Positions 1 through 6,459 of a stretch of 8,577 nt of DNA are shown one piece after another. A model generated the notes under the pieces. It was given only the letters and a program-made list of their open reading frames with translations. It was not told where the DNA came from and ran no database searches. The stretch's first letter is position 1, and every line of letters starts with the position of its first letter. Source of the DNA: an uncultured Parasutterella sp. (GTDB lineage: Bacteria > Pseudomonadota > Gammaproteobacteria > Burkholderiales > Burkholderiaceae_F); contig CAAFTZ010000035.1 of assembly GCA_900766055.1 (NCBI GenBank), positions 1 through 8,577 of the forward strand. The letters are read 5' to 3'. The translations under genes and the position numbers were made by a program.

Positions 1-369
1 CACAGTCCAAGAAGCAGAGTTCACTTACAGCTCTGAATTCTGTCTCCCGGACCATCACAAAGCGCTGAATGAAAACTGCTCACTCAGCTCTTCAACGAGG
101 TTGAAGATTCAAAAATTCAGAACTTGTTTCTTAGATGCGGATACGGCCGTGCAAGGCTCTCGACAAGCCGCTCCGTTAATGAAAGGAATTTATTGATCGA
201 ACCGAAGATTAGAACTACCGACAGCAGTAGTCCTTGCTTGGTCACTGCAACGGCATAATCCTTTAGGGATTTCTTCGGTTGATTTTGACGCGTTTGCTTT
301 TTCTCTTTTAAAGCAAAACCAACGTCATTATTTTTGATATTTGTTCTGCAATCTTCGCAGACTGACTCA
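1..369. other. Left-edge region without a supportable gene
   Basis: Two complementary open frames cover this stretch and neither has a recognisable product. On the plus strand a frame is open from the window edge (base 2) to a TGA at 194-196, with no start inside the window. On the minus strand a frame without an ATG runs from about 388 down to a TGA at 117-119. Its predicted peptide has a Lys-rich front, a short hydrophobic patch (GLLLSVVLIFG) and ends in RPYPHLRNKF. It looks somewhat protein-like but matches no family I know. A 3' gene end or a decayed gene are both possible; I cannot decide between them. Confidence 0.25.
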
Positions 370-399
370 CCCCAACGGGGGGGGGGTAAGGGGTTTTTT
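370..399 (+). terminator. Possible rho-independent terminator containing a G10 tract
   Basis: CCCC at 370-373 can pair with GGGG at 390-393, which is followed directly by six T (394-399). The loop is dominated by ten consecutive G (377-386), so the C run could also pair within that tract in several registers. The T run after a GC stem is the normal signature of a plus-strand intrinsic terminator. No well-supported plus-strand gene ends just upstream, apart from the unrecognised frame stopping at 196. The call is therefore tentative. Confidence 0.35.
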
Positions 400-833
400 C
401 GTTTCTCATGTTTATTCCCCCAGTTGCGTGTATCTTACCTTCTTATTTCTCGTTTCAACAACTTAAAGTTATTAGTGTTTTCCCCTCTACCCTTTTATTC
501 TCTAAGCCTTTATTTCTGTCATTTTCAATATGATTCAAATAGTTATAGTGACTCAAATATAATTAAAGAATTAATACTGTCTGATTTTTACAACAGTTGT
601 TTCTACCATTTTGCTTCTACTTCTCACAGGAAACTTCCGAAGTTCAGCAGAAAAAGAAAACTCTTTGGGGTGTTTTTATTTTTTAAGTTTTTCCAACTTG
701 AGCATTGTCTCTAGTTAAAAATGTTACTTCTTGGTTTCTCTTGTGGATTACACTAGACAGTGATACCTTAATAATTGCTTTTTATCTTTTGGTTGCCATT
801 TAGGTAACCAAGCAAATTGCTTAATTTAATTCA
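400..833. other. AT/T-rich stretch with no gene
   Basis: This stretch is visibly T-rich on the plus strand and much lower in GC than the genes to its right. A plus-strand frame continues to 714, but its translation is Phe/Leu/Ser-rich, as expected from T-rich noncoding DNA, and has no family signature. Because a decayed permease end lies just to the right (834-1077), this stretch may be the eroded rest of that gene. I found no convincing membrane-transporter motif in any plus frame here. Confidence 0.4.
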
Positions 834-1077
834 TTGAATTTGAGTAAAAAAATGGCTCCTTCTTCCCCTGCCATTTTCTCCTTGAATAATCTCAAAACTC
901 TCGCAAACCGCCGTCTATACTTATCTTATCCCGGTGATCTGCTTAATCTGTTCCTACTTTGTCCTTGGCGAAAAACTCACTGTTTGGTCCGCCGGCGGAG
1001 CGTTCCTTGTGCTCTTCGGACTCGTTTTGTCTCAATTAGATTCTTCTGTTTTGAAGAAAAAGTTTCTAAAAGCTTGA
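834..1077 (+). pseudogene. Decayed EamA/DMT-type permease, C-terminal remnant
   Basis: The frame from 886 to the TGA at 1075-1077 encodes 63 residues that look like the last part of a drug/metabolite-transporter (EamA) permease. It has QTAVYTYLIPVICLICS, then FVLGEKLTVW, a glycine-rich final membrane helix (AGGAFLVLFGLVLSQ) and a basic tail (LKKKFLKA). In intact family members the same order, YLIPV, then a helix, then LGE.LT, then the last helix, closes the second EamA repeat. In this frame a stop sits at 883-885. The neighbouring frame (TTG at 834, ATG at 852) supplies PAIFSLNNLK directly before it, so one extra base in the A run 894-897 would explain the break. No other membrane segment of the roughly 290-residue family remains. 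Family assignment is by motif recognition. Confidence 0.6.
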
Positions 1078-1117
1078 AAGCTGTTAAGCAGCAAAAATCT
1101 AAAAAATTCATCTAAAA

Positions 1118-1174
1118 CGCGAAAAGGACTTTTCGCGAAGTTAGCTCCTTCGACTAACTTCAGGAAAAGTCCTT
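1118..1174 (-). terminator. Terminator of the nucleosidase/phosphoribosyltransferase unit
   Basis: Two overlapping inverted repeats lie 16 bp past the mtnN stop. The longer one pairs 1124-1133 with 1165-1174 (10 bp, perfect) and 1137-1144 with 1154-1161 (8 bp, perfect), separated by a 3x3 internal loop, with a 9-nt apical loop. The shorter one pairs 1118-1125 with 1130-1137 (8 bp, CGCGAAAA/TTTTCGCG, 4-nt loop). On the minus strand it is followed by TTTT, the usual terminator tail. The two share 1124-1137 and cannot form together. Position and tail fit intrinsic termination of the minus-strand genes, and the structure may also stop plus-strand transcription from the left. Confidence 0.75.
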
Positions 1175-1190
1175 CTGCTTTGGAATGCTC

Positions 1191-1877
1191 TCAGGCTTCT
1201 TTGAGCATCTCTTCCGTCAGTGCGACGGCTCGCTGAGCCGCCTCTTTAAAGAAAGATTCGTAAGAAGCAGGTGCGTGGCCGGAAGCATCATCGGAAATAG
1301 AACGAATCACAACAAACGGGATTTCATTGACAAAGCACACCTGACCGATGGCCGCGCCTTCCATTTCTACAGCTTCGGCTCTAAAGAAATCACGAATCCA
1401 AGCTTTACGGTCCGTATCGCAGACAAATTGGTCGCCGGAAGCAATCACGCCGGTTTCGGTATGAATGCCTAATTTCTGTGCCGCTTTCTCAGCTTTTGCA
1501 ACCCAGAGAGGATCGGCATCAATGAAGACCTTATTAATTCCGGAAATTAAACCTTTGGGATCGCCGACGCCAGACGTGTCCATATCGTGCTGGCAGACTT
1601 GAGATGCAATGGCAACTTCACCGAACTTAAGGTTAGGAGAAAGTCCTCCCGCCACACCTGTATTAATAATGGCTTTCACACCGAACTTCAAAACCATCGT
1701 CTGCGCACAAACGGCAGAAAACACCTTGCCGACTCCGCTCACTGCGGCGACGACATCCGTACCGTGCAGCTTTCCGCTGTAAAAATCAACGCCCGAAATT
1801 CCGGTTACAGTCACGTCCTGAAGCCTTGCCTTCAAAGCCTCAAGCTCGACCTTCATCGCTCCGATAATGCCGATCAT
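1191..1877 (-). CDS. mtnN: 5'-methylthioadenosine/S-adenosylhomocysteine nucleosidase
   Basis: This cytosolic enzyme hydrolyses 5'-methylthioadenosine and S-adenosylhomocysteine to adenine plus the thioribose product, clearing inhibitory by-products of SAM use and feeding methionine and adenine salvage. The 228-residue protein is close to the usual family length. It begins with the typical IGIIGAM strand followed by Glu11, which matches the catalytic Glu12 of the E. coli enzyme. It carries INTGVAGGL (71-79), the ribose/base-binding VEMEGAAI (170-177, with Glu173 as the Glu174 equivalent), and IRSISD (191-196, with Asp196 as the catalytic Asp197 equivalent). The residue matching E. coli Ser76 is Val75. 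The start is the ATG at 1877; the upstream Shine-Dalgarno is weak (AGAGAG about 8 nt away). It follows the phosphoribosyltransferase gene by 18 nt and is probably cotranscribed with it. Family assignment is secure. Confidence 0.97.
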   Translation of the reverse strand: MIGIIGAMKVELEALKARLQDVTVTGISGVDFYSGKLHGTDVVAAVSGVGKVFSAVCAQTMVLKFGVKAIINTGVAGGLSPNLKFGEVAIASQVCQHDMDTSGVGDPKGLISGINKVFIDADPLWVAKAEKAAQKLGIHTETGVIASGDQFVCDTDRKAWIRDFFRAEAVEMEGAAIGQVCFVNEIPFVVIRSISDDASGHAPASYESFFKEAAQRAVALTEEMLKEA

Positions 1878-1895
1878 TCAGTTAGCTCTCTGAAA

Positions 1896-2459
1896 TTAAT
1901 CAAAAGGAAGCGGTTCGCCCTTGCCGTTAAAGAGCGGAAGTTTTTCGAGATAAGAAATATCTGTTCTGGAAGCAGCATCGCCTTCGGCTAAAACGGCCAT
2001 CTTGCCGACAACATCGGCACCCGCAGCGGCAGCAATTTCTTCCAGAGCCTGGAGGCTGCGTCCGGTAGAAATGACATCGTCAACGATCAAAATGCGTTTG
2101 CCGCGCATTTGATCCATTTCTTCTTTATCAACGTAAAGTTTCTGGTCTTTTTCCGTCGTGATGGATTTCACGCCGACGCAGATAGGGTCGTCCATGTAAA
2201 GCTTACGGCCCTTTCTAGCAACAATGTAGTGTGCATCACCGTTCTGACGGGCCATTTCTTGAACCAGAGGAATGCTCTTGGCTTCGGCAGTTAAAAGAAA
2301 ATCATATTTAGGAGCTCTTTCCAAAAGAGCAGCTGCGCAATTAACAGTCAGCTCGGTATCGCCGAGAATTAAAAAGGCTGCAATGCAAAGATCTTGATCA
2401 ATAGGGCAGAGTTTCAGGGCACGTTCGGTACCGGCCACTTCAATATCGTAATAGCGCAT
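1896..2459 (-). CDS. Adenine phosphoribosyltransferase-like protein
   Basis: This 187-residue type I phosphoribosyltransferase probably joins a purine base, most likely adenine, to PRPP to give the nucleotide and pyrophosphate. The PRPP-binding loop is clear at 123-135 (ILIVDDVISTGRS, acidic pair Asp127-Asp128). The TAEAKSIPL segment (57-65) occupies the pyrophosphate-loop position, and a flexible-hood region follows (YIVARKGRKLYMDDP). The N terminus, with LGDTEL at 33-37, differs from classical E. coli Apt and resembles the separate APT-like group often annotated simply as adenine phosphoribosyltransferase. The ATG at 2459 has a good Shine-Dalgarno, GGGAGA, 5 nt upstream. The gene precedes mtnN by 18 nt, and since MtnN releases adenine the context supports adenine as substrate. 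A guanine or xanthine preference cannot be excluded from sequence alone. Confidence 0.9.
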   Translation of the reverse strand: MRYYDIEVAGTERALKLCPIDQDLCIAAFLILGDTELTVNCAAALLERAPKYDFLLTAEAKSIPLVQEMARQNGDAHYIVARKGRKLYMDDPICVGVKSITTEKDQKLYVDKEEMDQMRGKRILIVDDVISTGRSLQALEEIAAAAGADVVGKMAVLAEGDAASRTDISYLEKLPLFNGKGEPLPFD

Positions 2460-2789
2460 CTATGTCTCCCAGCGGAACAAGCACGAATAGGCGGGTATCC
2501 TACTTCAAAACACCTATAACTGCGATGATCCGCTCTCGTTAATACAGGGTTTTCCTTAGTGAAAAAACGAAGTTTTTTGTAATCGAAGAATACAATATTT
2601 TTATCGCCTCGAACGGGCCAAAAGCCTGTATGGGACTAACCAAATCCTCAAGGGTCGTACCGGACTCCATTGAAAAAAGAACACTAAACAAATGGTGTGC
2701 CTCGGCAGTAAATCGAGAGCAAATGAGCTTTCGGTTTCCTTTCGACCTAAATAACACTTTTTATTCTCTAATCTCTAGGAGTAACTATT
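2460..2789. promoter_or_regulatory. Divergent regulatory region between phosphoribosyltransferase and dctP
   Basis: This 330-bp spacer must hold the promoters of both divergent units. Visible parts are the minus-strand Shine-Dalgarno of the phosphoribosyltransferase gene (2465-2470), a perfect but AT-rich palindrome AAAAAAC-GAA-GTTTTTT (2562-2578), a direct repeat CTTTCG at 2728-2733 and 2739-2744 spaced 11 bp start to start (about one helical turn), and the dctP Shine-Dalgarno AGGAG (2777-2781). I could not identify a convincing -35/-10 pair on either strand. A GTG-started minus frame (2539-2757) lies here but has no recognisable product and sits where promoters are expected. The spacing of the CTTTCG repeat would suit an activator or repressor site, which is inference. 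Confidence 0.4.
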
Positions 2790-3869
2790 GTGACTTTTAA
2801 ACTCTTAAGCAAAGCTGTCCTAGCACTCGCTGCCATGGGTCTGTGCCTTTCTGCCGCCTCCGCCGCATATAAATCCGAGTACAAGCTCAGCGTTGTACCC
2901 GGCGCCTCCTCCGGCTGGGGCCAAACCGCAACCTTCTTTGCCGACTGCGTCAGACAGAAATCCAACGGCCGAATCAACATCAAACCGTATTTCGGTGCTC
3001 AGCTGATGGCAGGCAAGCAAACTTCCGAACTTTTGCTTGTTCGCCGCGGAGCAATTGACTTTGCTTTGGCTTCCACCATCAACTGGTCTCCTCAAATCAA
3101 AGAATTAAACCTCACCGCCCTTCCCTTCTTTGTCGCCAACAATCCGGATCGCTATAAAGCTATCGACGCTATTGAAGCCGGAAAATCCGGAAAGATGCTG
3201 GAAAAAGCCATCGAAAAAACCGGCGTTAAGTTCCTCGGCTGGTCTGAAAACGGCTTCCGTGAATTAACTACGAGCAAAGGCCCGATCAAAAAACCGGAAG
3301 ATATGAAGGGTATGAAGCTGCGCGTATGCGGTACCCCGATCTTCATTGACATCTTCTCGTCCCTTGGCGCCAACCCTCAGGCTATCAACTGGTCTGAAGC
3401 TGTGACCGGCTTCCAGCAGGGCATCGTCGATGGCCAGGAAAACCCGACTAACGGCATTAACGTCCCGACTAAAGTTTGGCAGTGGCACAAGTACTCCACC
3501 GATTGGCATTACATGATCGACCCGTTGTTCTTCACTGCCAACATGAAAGTCTGGAAGGAATTCTCTCCGGAAGATCAGAAGCTCATTCTCAGCTGCGCTG
3601 TCGAAGCTGAAAAATACGGCAAAGCCCTTTCCCGTCTGAGCAACGACAACGGTCAGGCTTATGAATACCTCAAGAGCATCAATAAGCTCCCTGCTGTCAC
3701 CAATCCGAAGGAAGAACTTAAGAAAAACGGCATGACCGTGACGGAGTACACGCCTGAAATGATCAAACGCTTCTATGAAGCCACTGCCGGCGTCCGTGCT
3801 GACTGGACTCAGAAGATCGGCCCGAATGTCGTCAAAGCTGCCGAAGAAGACATGCAGGCTGCCAAGTAA
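2790..3869 (+). CDS. dctP: TRAP transporter solute-binding protein, DctP family
   Basis: This is the periplasmic binding subunit of a TRAP secondary transporter. It captures an organic anion, typically a carboxylate, and delivers it to the DctQM membrane pair. The 359-residue product starts with a Sec signal peptide (about residues 1-25, hydrophobic core AVLALAAMGLCL, cleavage probably after SAASA). DctP hallmarks follow: SELLLVRRGAIDFAL (79-93), KPEDMKGMKLRV (168-179) with Arg178 at the position of the conserved substrate-carboxylate arginine, and TGFQQGIVDGQENP (206-219). The start is GTG at 2790, with AGGAG 8 nt upstream; no better start lies between that site and the signal peptide. It is first in the operon, followed by a hairpin and then dctQ and dctM. 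The conserved arginine points to a carboxylate; the exact substrate cannot be read from sequence. Confidence 0.96.
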   Translation: MTFKLLSKAVLALAAMGLCLSAASAAYKSEYKLSVVPGASSGWGQTATFFADCVRQKSNGRINIKPYFGAQLMAGKQTSELLLVRRGAIDFALASTINWSPQIKELNLTALPFFVANNPDRYKAIDAIEAGKSGKMLEKAIEKTGVKFLGWSENGFRELTTSKGPIKKPEDMKGMKLRVCGTPIFIDIFSSLGANPQAINWSEAVTGFQQGIVDGQENPTNGINVPTKVWQWHKYSTDWHYMIDPLFFTANMKVWKEFSPEDQKLILSCAVEAEKYGKALSRLSNDNGQAYEYLKSINKLPAVTNPKEELKKNGMTVTEYTPEMIKRFYEATAGVRADWTQKIGPNVVKAAEEDMQAAK

Positions 3870-3891
3870 TTTTTGAATTACTCAGCGACAC

Positions 3892-3918
3892 GCCGTGTGC
3901 GGCTCCCGCCGCACCGGC
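3892..3918 (+). promoter_or_regulatory. Intercistronic GC hairpin after dctP
   Basis: GCCGTGTGCGGC (3892-3903) and GCCGCACCGGC (3908-3918) form an 11-bp GC-rich stem with one bulged T (3896) and a TCCC loop, lying in the 80-bp gap between dctP and dctQ. It is followed only by TTT and then mixed sequence, so it is a poor terminator. Such hairpins between a binding-protein gene and its permease genes usually protect the 3' end of the upstream message or give partial termination, so that more binding protein than permease is made. That role is inferred from position. Confidence 0.6.
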
Positions 3919-3949
3919 TTTACCACAAATAAATATAAGAAGAACAACT

Positions 3950-4420
3950 ATGCTTCATTTCCTCAACACCCGATTTGAAGAGCTCCTTGGGTCATTTCTC
4001 TTAGCAGTCATGGCCTGCATTGCCTTCATCAACATCATCATCCGTTACTGCACAAACCTGTCATTTTCTGCTTCCGAGGAACTGACAGTAAATTTCTTTG
4101 TGTGGATCGTGCTGCTCGGCACTTCGATTGCGTTCCGAGAAAGCAGCAACTTCACGATGAATCTGCTTTACAGTATTACCCACGGATGGCTGCGCAAAAC
4201 GCTTTACTTCTTCGGCGTAATTTGCTCACTGGCTTTCTTCGCCATGCTGGTTTACTTAGGTGCGATTGAGGTTATTGACGAAATTGAACTAAACGTTTCC
4301 TCTGAGTCTCTGGATATTCCGGTTTGCCTCTACACCATAGCCACGCCGCTTTTCTCGGCGCTCATTATTGTCCGAATTCTTCAGCGCACTGTTGAAGATA
4401 TTCAGAAACAGAACTTCTAG
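3950..4420 (+). CDS. dctQ: TRAP transporter small membrane subunit, DctQ family
   Basis: This is the small inner-membrane subunit that pairs with DctM to receive substrate from the binding protein. It is 156 residues long, typical for DctQ, with four predicted membrane helices at roughly 12-31, 46-62, 84-104 and 122-145. The family motif around helix 2, an acidic SASEELT followed by FVWIVLLGTSIAFRES and then NFTMNLL, is clear. The ATG at 3950 has only a modest Shine-Dalgarno (AAGAAG about 7 nt upstream). Lower initiation here than at dctP would agree with the hairpin just upstream in keeping membrane-subunit levels low. Its stop codon (4418-4420) overlaps the Shine-Dalgarno of dctM, which suggests coupled translation. 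Confidence 0.93.
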   Translation: MLHFLNTRFEELLGSFLLAVMACIAFINIIIRYCTNLSFSASEELTVNFFVWIVLLGTSIAFRESSNFTMNLLYSITHGWLRKTLYFFGVICSLAFFAMLVYLGAIEVIDEIELNVSSESLDIPVCLYTIATPLFSALIIVRILQRTVEDIQKQNF

Positions 4421-4429
4421 GAGGAGATC

Positions 4430-5725
4430 ATGCTTAATTCGCTGATGTCCGATCCTGGACTGGTTCTGCTGATTCTTTTTATTTTCATGCTGGTGTGCAG
4501 AGTTCCGATTGCCATCAGTCTTGGCCTTTCTGCCGCCATCGTCAGCTGGCTCTTTGACATGGGCATCGACATGCTGCCCTACAACTTTTTTGCCGGCGTC
4601 GCTAAAGTTCCTTTGTTAGCTATTCCCTTCTTTATTTTGGCCGGCTTCATTATGGAAAGCGCCGGCATCGCCGCGCGTATTGTGCGTCTTGTCGAAAACC
4701 TCGTCGGCGACATGACCGGCGGTCTAGCCATTGCAACCGTAGCAGTCGCCACCTTCTGGGGCGCCGTGAGCGGATCGGGCCCCGCGACTGTCGCTGCGCT
4801 CGGCTTAATCCTCATTCCGGCTATGGTTAAGAACGGCTACGACAAAGCCTTTGCCGCAGCCAACGTTTCCGTGACTTCGGGCCTAGCCATCGTGATTCCG
4901 CCGAGCATCGCTTTTATTGTTTACGGCGGCATTGCGGATGCTTCCGTTCCGGCATTGTTCGCCGCCGGTATTGTCCCGGGACTGCTAGTTGCCGGTTTCT
5001 TAATGCTAACCGTATACCTCATCTCAAAGAAAAGAGGCTATCGCGGACTGCCCCGTCAGGAATCGACTTGGCTCGTATTTAAAGATGCGGTCTGGGGCGT
5101 CATGACGCCGGTCGTCATCTTGGGCGGCATTTACGGAGGAATCTTCACGCCGACCGAAGCTGCAGCTGTCGCGATCTTTTACGGTTTGTTTGTCGGGACC
5201 TTTATTTATAAGGCGTTCAACTCCTGGGACAAACTGCTTCACGTCCTTTTTGAATCCGTTAAGGCAACTGCCGTCATTATGTTTGTGGTGACCTGCGCTG
5301 GATTATTTGCCTGGGTTGCGAGTACCGTCGGGTTGGTAGAAAGAGGCGCCGCGGTGCTCCTTGCGCTGTCTGATAACCCTTGGGCGCTGCTCTTCCTTAT
5401 CAACGTGATTTTGCTGGCAGCCGGAATGATTATGGACGCGATCTCAATTTACTACGTTCTGCTTCCCTTCCTGCTTCCGATTGTTCATCACTTCGGCTGG
5501 GATCCGGTTTGGTTCGGCGTCATGATGACTGTGAACTTAGCGGTCGGACAGGTCACACCGCCCGTGGCTGTAAATCTCTATGTCGGCGCTCAAATCGCCG
5601 ATTTGACGATGGAAGAAATGACGCCGCCGGTCATTCCGCTCTTAATTGCAACGCTGGTTGCCTTAGCCGTCATCGTGTTATTCCCGAGCCTAAGCACATT
5701 CCTGCCGACACTTTGGGGTCTTTAG
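4430..5725 (+). CDS. dctM: TRAP transporter large membrane subunit, DctM family
   Basis: This is the transport subunit of the TRAP system, a Na+-coupled, elevator-type inner-membrane carrier. The 431-residue protein has the usual length and is hydrophobic throughout, with about eleven or twelve membrane segments. Diagnostic motifs appear in order: VPLLAIPFFILAG (60-72), WGAVSGSGPATVAALG (110-125), IPPSIAFIVYG (156-166), FTPTEAAAVAIFYG (239-252), MDAISIYYVLLPFLLPI (335-351) and GQVTPPVAVNLYV (373-385). The two loop-helix motifs with SGSGPAT and TPP lie in the expected repeat positions. The ATG at 4430 has a strong Shine-Dalgarno, AGGAGGAG (4419-4426), that begins inside the dctQ stop codon. 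Last gene of the operon; a strong terminator follows 12 bp later. No damage is seen. Confidence 0.96.
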   Translation: MLNSLMSDPGLVLLILFIFMLVCRVPIAISLGLSAAIVSWLFDMGIDMLPYNFFAGVAKVPLLAIPFFILAGFIMESAGIAARIVRLVENLVGDMTGGLAIATVAVATFWGAVSGSGPATVAALGLILIPAMVKNGYDKAFAAANVSVTSGLAIVIPPSIAFIVYGGIADASVPALFAAGIVPGLLVAGFLMLTVYLISKKRGYRGLPRQESTWLVFKDAVWGVMTPVVILGGIYGGIFTPTEAAAVAIFYGLFVGTFIYKAFNSWDKLLHVLFESVKATAVIMFVVTCAGLFAWVASTVGLVERGAAVLLALSDNPWALLFLINVILLAAGMIMDAISIYYVLLPFLLPIVHHFGWDPVWFGVMMTVNLAVGQVTPPVAVNLYVGAQIADLTMEEMTPPVIPLLIATLVALAVIVLFPSLSTFLPTLWGL

Positions 5726-5737
5726 AATCTCCTTTGG

Positions 5738-5767
5738 GGAGGAAGGCCTAGGCCTTCCTCCTTTTTT
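5738..5767 (+). terminator. Rho-independent terminator of the dctPQM operon
   Basis: GGAGGAAGGCC (5738-5748) and GGCCTTCCTCC (5751-5761) are perfect complements around a TA centre, so the real hairpin is about 10 bp with a CTAG loop. Six T follow at 5762-5767, then CTTTT. It lies 12 bp past the dctM stop. In the minus direction the stem is not followed by a T run, so it should act mainly on the operon, although it also lies just beyond the convergent thioesterase stop at 5774. Confidence 0.93.
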
Positions 5768-5773
5768 CTTTTC

Positions 5774-6202
5774 CTATTTCCAGCTTTCCGACTTGTCTTT
5801 GACGATGAAATTCGTCACCCGGACAGTCGAGACGAGCCTTCCGTTTCCGGTTTTTATATCAACATTCCATAGATGCGTCGTGCGGCCGAGATGTAAAGCC
5901 GTGGCTTCCGCGTAAACCAAAACATCCGGCGCCTTGCGCACTGAACTGACATGGTTTCCAGAAACCGAGCTTCCGACCGGAATGAACCCTTCCGGGCAGC
6001 ACAAATAAGAGCCGTATCCGGCAATAATCTCCGCAAACGCCAATGAAGCGCCTCCGCACAGAACTCCGAAGGGCTGAGAAGTATTGTCATTGACAGGCAT
6101 ACTAGCGCGAACAAAACCCTCCTTTTCTTCTATGAGCTTTAAACCAAGACTTCCCATCATGGAATGCGCAATGGCCTCTTGCGCTGCGTACTTCTTGTCC
6201 AT
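5774..6202 (-). CDS. PaaI/MenI-type hotdog-fold thioesterase
   Basis: This is a small cytosolic acyl-CoA thioesterase of the hotdog fold, closest by eye to E. coli YdiI (MenI, 1,4-dihydroxy-2-naphthoyl-CoA hydrolase). The 142-residue length is normal. It aligns with YdiI through ASMPVNDNTSQPFG, GGASLAFAE and GNHVSSVR, then LHLGRTTHLW. Gln43 and the catalytic Glu58 match YdiI Gln48 and Glu63, and His84 matches the NxNH histidine. The YdiI His54 position, just before the GGAS motif, is Cys49 here. The ATG at 6202 has AGGAAAG a few nt upstream. It is transcribed toward the TRAP operon and has no obvious operon partner, so its natural acyl-CoA substrate cannot be inferred from context. Fold assignment is strong; substrate is open. 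Confidence 0.9.
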   Translation of the reverse strand: MDKKYAAQEAIAHSMMGSLGLKLIEEKEGFVRASMPVNDNTSQPFGVLCGGASLAFAEIIAGYGSYLCCPEGFIPVGSSVSGNHVSSVRKAPDVLVYAEATALHLGRTTHLWNVDIKTGNGRLVSTVRVTNFIVKDKSESWK

Positions 6203-6254
6203 CTTTCTTTCCTAACCTAAATAATGTCGGGTTATTTTATTTCCTCTTAGAGAT

Positions 6255-6310
6255 TGACGTCCTCCTCGTCATAAATGGCGAGGATTCTATACCACCTCTG
6301 CAGCGGCCGT
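6255..6310 (-). mobile_element. Relict right end of an IS200/IS605-type TnpB element
   Basis: Read on the minus strand this segment has GAATCCTCGCC, a short AT-rich loop, then GACGAGGAGGACGTCAA. This closely follows the pattern I know from right ends of TnpB-carrying IS605/IS1341-type elements: GAATCC, a GC hairpin, then GGAGGATGTCAA. On the plus strand TCCTCGTC (6263-6270) pairs with GGCGAGGA (6277-6284) around ATAAAT with one T-G wobble, and TTGAC at 6255-6258 would mark the tip. The adjacent minus-strand DNA (6285-6440) contains no recognisable tnpB zinc finger or RuvC motif, so only an end seems to remain. It has the same orientation as the tnpB at 8026-8577 and could alternatively be a displaced end of that element. 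Confidence 0.45.
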
Positions 6311-6459
6311 AGCCTAGTGCTCCAGCAGGTCTCCTTATGTCGTCGTTTGTCAAGCACATTCCTGAACACCCTTTAAAACTTAGCCTCATTTCCTTATACA
6401 GCCTCTTACTACTCAACGAACATTCGAAAACACATCCCATACAAAGTTAAATAAATCAA
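6311..6459. other. Short gene-less stretch between element remnants
   Basis: No coding frame with a recognisable product is present. The only notable sequence is ATGTCGTCGTTTGTC (6337-6351), which recurs in inverted orientation at the end of the tnpB gene (8013-8026) with one base missing. The DNA may be eroded tnpB-element sequence upstream (minus strand) of the relict right end at 6255-6310, which is inference. Confidence 0.35.

Noticed and set aside
334..714. Plus-strand open frame of 126 codons in the T-rich left region
   Set aside because: Its composition (Phe, Leu, Ser, Tyr) follows the T-rich DNA, no ribosome site or family motif is seen, and it crosses the G10/T6 terminator-like structure.
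2562..2578. AAAAAAC-GAA-GTTTTTT palindrome as a bidirectional terminator
   Set aside because: It has only one GC pair in the stem and sits upstream of both divergent genes rather than downstream of any gene.
2539..2757. Minus-strand GTG-started frame of 72 codons in the divergent spacer
   Set aside because: It has no recognised product and no good ribosome site, it fills the space where both promoters must lie, and its third-position usage shows no coding bias by eye.
5380..5751. Plus-strand open frame of 123 codons overlapping the end of dctM
   Set aside because: It is a shadow of dctM in another frame; it is Arg/Ser-rich, has no motif and crosses the operon terminator.
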